Below are positions 5,102 through 6,211 of a stretch of 6,211 nt of DNA, one piece after another; positions within the stretch are counted from its first letter, which is position 1; each line of letters starts with the position of its first letter. Made by a program: the position numbers and the translations under genes. The notes below the pieces were generated by a model. It was not told where the DNA came from. It searched no databases and saw only the letters and a list, made by a program, of their open reading frames with translations. This DNA comes from Thermoleophilia bacterium UBA5186 (GTDB taxonomy: Bacteria; Actinomycetota; Thermoleophilia; Gaiellales; Gaiellaceae): positions 1 through 6,211 of the forward strand of contig DHWI01000062.1 of NCBI GenBank assembly GCA_002413095.1, in the 5' to 3' direction.

Positions 5102-5809
5102 TTACTCCTCCTCTGAAGCCGGCTCGGACGTCTCAGCGTCCTCCTCGGGCGTGGTCTCTTCGTTGGTCACTGGCTCGGCCTCGGCGGGAGCCTCTGCTTC
5201 GGGCTCTTCTGCGGAGGAGGGAGCCTCTGCTTCCGGCTCTTCTGCGGGAGCGGGAGCCTCGGCCTCTGCGGCCGATGTGTCGCCCTCGGCCTGCAGCTGC
5301 TCGATCCTCGCGTCGATCAGCCCGACGAGGTTCTGCAGCGGGGCGTTGAACAGCGCGACGAGAGTCGTCAGCGGGCCCGTGATCGCTCCGAGCAACTGGG
5401 CCCGGACGACGTCCGCCGGCGGGAGCTTGGCAAGCGCGTCGACCTCCTCCGCCGACATCGGCCTGCCCTCGAGCAGGCCGCCCTTGATGGCCAGAACGCG
5501 CGTCGTCTTCGCCGTGTCGGCGAGCGCCTTCGCCACAGCAGCCGGGTCGCCCCCCGACTCGAGGAACGCGATCGCAGTCGGGCCCTCGAGCAACGCGAGC
5601 AGTGCGTCCGCTCCCGCGGCCTCGGCCGCGCGACGCGTCAGCGTGTTCTTGACCACGGAGAACCGCGCGCCCTCCTCGAGCAGCTTGCCGCGCAGCGCGT
5701 CGATCTCGGCGTTGGTGAGCCCGCGGTAATCCGCGACGATCAGCGTCTGTGAGCTCTTGAGCCGCTCGGTCAGCTCGGTGACGAGCCGCTCCTTGTCGTC
5801 CTTGTGCAT
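5102..5809 (-). CDS. rplJ: Ribosomal protein L10 (uL10) with long acidic tail
   Basis: The 235-residue product anchors L7/L12 on the 50S subunit and usually represses its own operon by binding the mRNA leader. The N-terminal domain shows [11 protein letters not shown] (22-32) and [12 protein letters not shown] (50-61), both typical. The C-terminal helix that carries L12 dimers is [20 protein letters not shown] (153-172). From about 175 the protein runs on in an acidic Glu/Ala/Pro tail of about 60 residues with two 11-residue repeats ([11 protein letters not shown]). E. coli L10 is about 165 residues, so the tail is extra. The ATG at 5809 has a textbook AGGAGGTGAT box at 5813-5822. The stop lies 5 bases before rplL, so the two are co-transcribed and probably coupled. 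Confidence 0.96.
   Translation of the reverse strand: MHKDDKERLVTELTERLKSSQTLIVADYRGLTNAEIDALRGKLLEEGARFSVVKNTLTRRAAEAAGADALLALLEGPTAIAFLESGGDPAAVAKALADTAKTTRVLAIKGGLLEGRPMSAEEVDALAKLPPADVVRAQLLGAITGPLTTLVALFNAPLQNLVGLIDARIEQLQAEGDTSAAEAEAPAPAEEPEAEAPSSAEEPEAEAPAEAEPVTNEETTPEEDAETSEPASEEE
5186..5260 (-). repeat. 33-base tandem repeat coding the L10 acidic tail
   Basis: Two 33-base units (5186-5218 and 5219-5251) share GGGAGCCTCTGCTTC, then GGCTCTTCTGCGG, with few changes. A third partial unit starts at 5252. They encode 11-residue [12 protein letters not shown] repeats in the L10 C-terminal tail. Tail length is likely to vary between relatives by unit gain or loss. Confidence 0.8.
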
Positions 5810-5945
5810 CGAATCACCTCCTGGAAACAATCGAGCCCGCACGCAGGCGGGCTCGGACGAAGAGGTGGATCCTTCGGCCTTCGCGCGCCTCGGGAGGTCC
5901 TCTGCCCTTGCGGGCTGCCTCCGGTCTTCGGCAACGGGCGTTTGG
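5810..5945 (-). ncRNA. L10 leader (ribosomal protein autoregulatory RNA)
   Basis: This is the 5' leader between rplA and rplJ. On the minus strand it carries a GGAGG/CCTCC stem (5893-5897 with 5918-5922), an asymmetric internal loop with AGAGGA, and an inner GCCC-GCAA-GGGC hairpin. This is the shape of the L10-L12 binding site that gives feedback control of rplJL. Further downstream CGAGCCCGC (5832-5840) pairs with GCGGGCTCG (5847-5855), followed by ATTGTTTCC; this could be an attenuator or a spacer stem before the ribosome site. The assignment rests on position and fold, not a covariance search. Confidence 0.72.
5832..5855 (-). terminator. Possible attenuator hairpin in the L10 leader
   Basis: A 9-bp perfect stem with a six-base loop lies 10 bases before the AGGAGG box of rplJ. 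On the minus strand ATTGTTTCC follows, a weak T-rich run. Its position after the predicted L10-binding hairpin fits attenuation, but a constitutive structural stem is equally possible. Confidence 0.4.
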
Positions 5946-6211
5946 CTAAGCGGAAACGGGTTCTGCGCTCTCCTCCAGCTCCTCGACGATTCCGCGGGTG
6001 CGCGCGGGATCCACGTGGATCCCGGGGCCCATCGTCGACGTGAGCGTGATCTGGCGGATGTACCGGCCCTTGGACGCCGACGGCTTCGCGCGGACGATCT
6101 CGTCCACGAGCGCGGCGTAGTTCTCGGTGAGCTGCCGTTCGTCGAAGCTCTTCTTGCCGATCGAGACGTGGACGTTCGCGCCACGGTCGGTGCGGTACTC
6201 GAGCTTGCCGG
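5946..6211 (-). CDS. rplA: Ribosomal protein L1 (uL1), C-terminal part
   Basis: Only the last 87 complete codons are in the window; the 5' part lies beyond the right edge. The product, part of the L1 stalk that helps tRNA leave the E site, is recognised by GKLEYRTDRGANVHVSIGK, SFDERQLTENYAAL, AKPSASKGRYIRQITL and the family-typical STMGPGIHVD. It ends EESAEPVSA with a TAG at 5946-5948. It stands directly before the L10 leader in the classic rplKA-rplJL order. Confidence 0.95.
   Translation of the reverse strand, partial: GKLEYRTDRGANVHVSIGKKSFDERQLTENYAALVDEIVRAKPSASKGRYIRQITLTSTMGPGIHVDPARTRGIVEELEESAEPVSA

Noticed and set aside
5810..6184. Open frame extending rplJ upstream into the leader and rplA
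   Set aside because: rplJ starts at the ATG at 5809 with a perfect ribosome site. The upstream part is out of frame with the real rplA and covers the L10 leader.

Overview
This is a GC-rich bacterial window. It ends on the right in a conserved ribosomal-protein operon (rplA end, L10 leader, rplJ, rplL, all on the minus strand). The leftward part is accessory. Strong AGGAGG ribosome sites, GTG starts, an acid-tailed L10 and secreted proteins with TTTTG-type threonine tracts fit a high-GC actinobacterium, perhaps of the Thermoleophilia. That placement is inference from style, not from a marker search.

Layout from right to left, the direction in which most genes are read: the 3' end of rplA (L1); an L10-type autoregulatory leader; rplJ (L10); rplL (L7/L12); and a strong rplL terminator. 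The next gene is not rpoB. It is a GT2 glycosyltransferase overlapping, by an ATGA junction, a class I SAM-dependent methyltransferase. The methyltransferase converges, with a 104-base overlap, on a second GT2-type glycosyltransferase read from the plus strand. Further left lie a chimeric gene remnant, a helical 166-residue protein of unknown function, and a secreted threonine-, lysine- and glycine-rich protein. Two terminator-like hairpins and about 190 bases without a clear gene finish the window.

The most unusual element is the chimera at 1716-2021 (minus strand). Its 5' half is a diverged partial copy of the rplL hinge and early C-terminal domain, about 86% identical by eye at the DNA level to rplL 3 kb away. 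Its 3' half is the HxxHGD...C motif and threonine tail of a paralogue of the secreted protein at 263-1003. Two compensating one-base indels sit at the junction. A good ribosome site lies 7 bases before an ACG codon, and the rplL-derived hinge now reads like a signal peptide. It is either a decayed pseudogene or a ribosomal hinge reused as a secretion signal.

The two glycosyltransferases and the methyltransferase suggest surface polysaccharide or glycoprotein work, and the threonine-tract proteins are plausible surface partners. No substrate can be read from the sequence. Several mRNA-level controls are visible: the L10 leader, a hairpin that would hide the ribosome site of the 166-residue protein, and an imperfect hairpin just before the ribosome site of the secreted protein.
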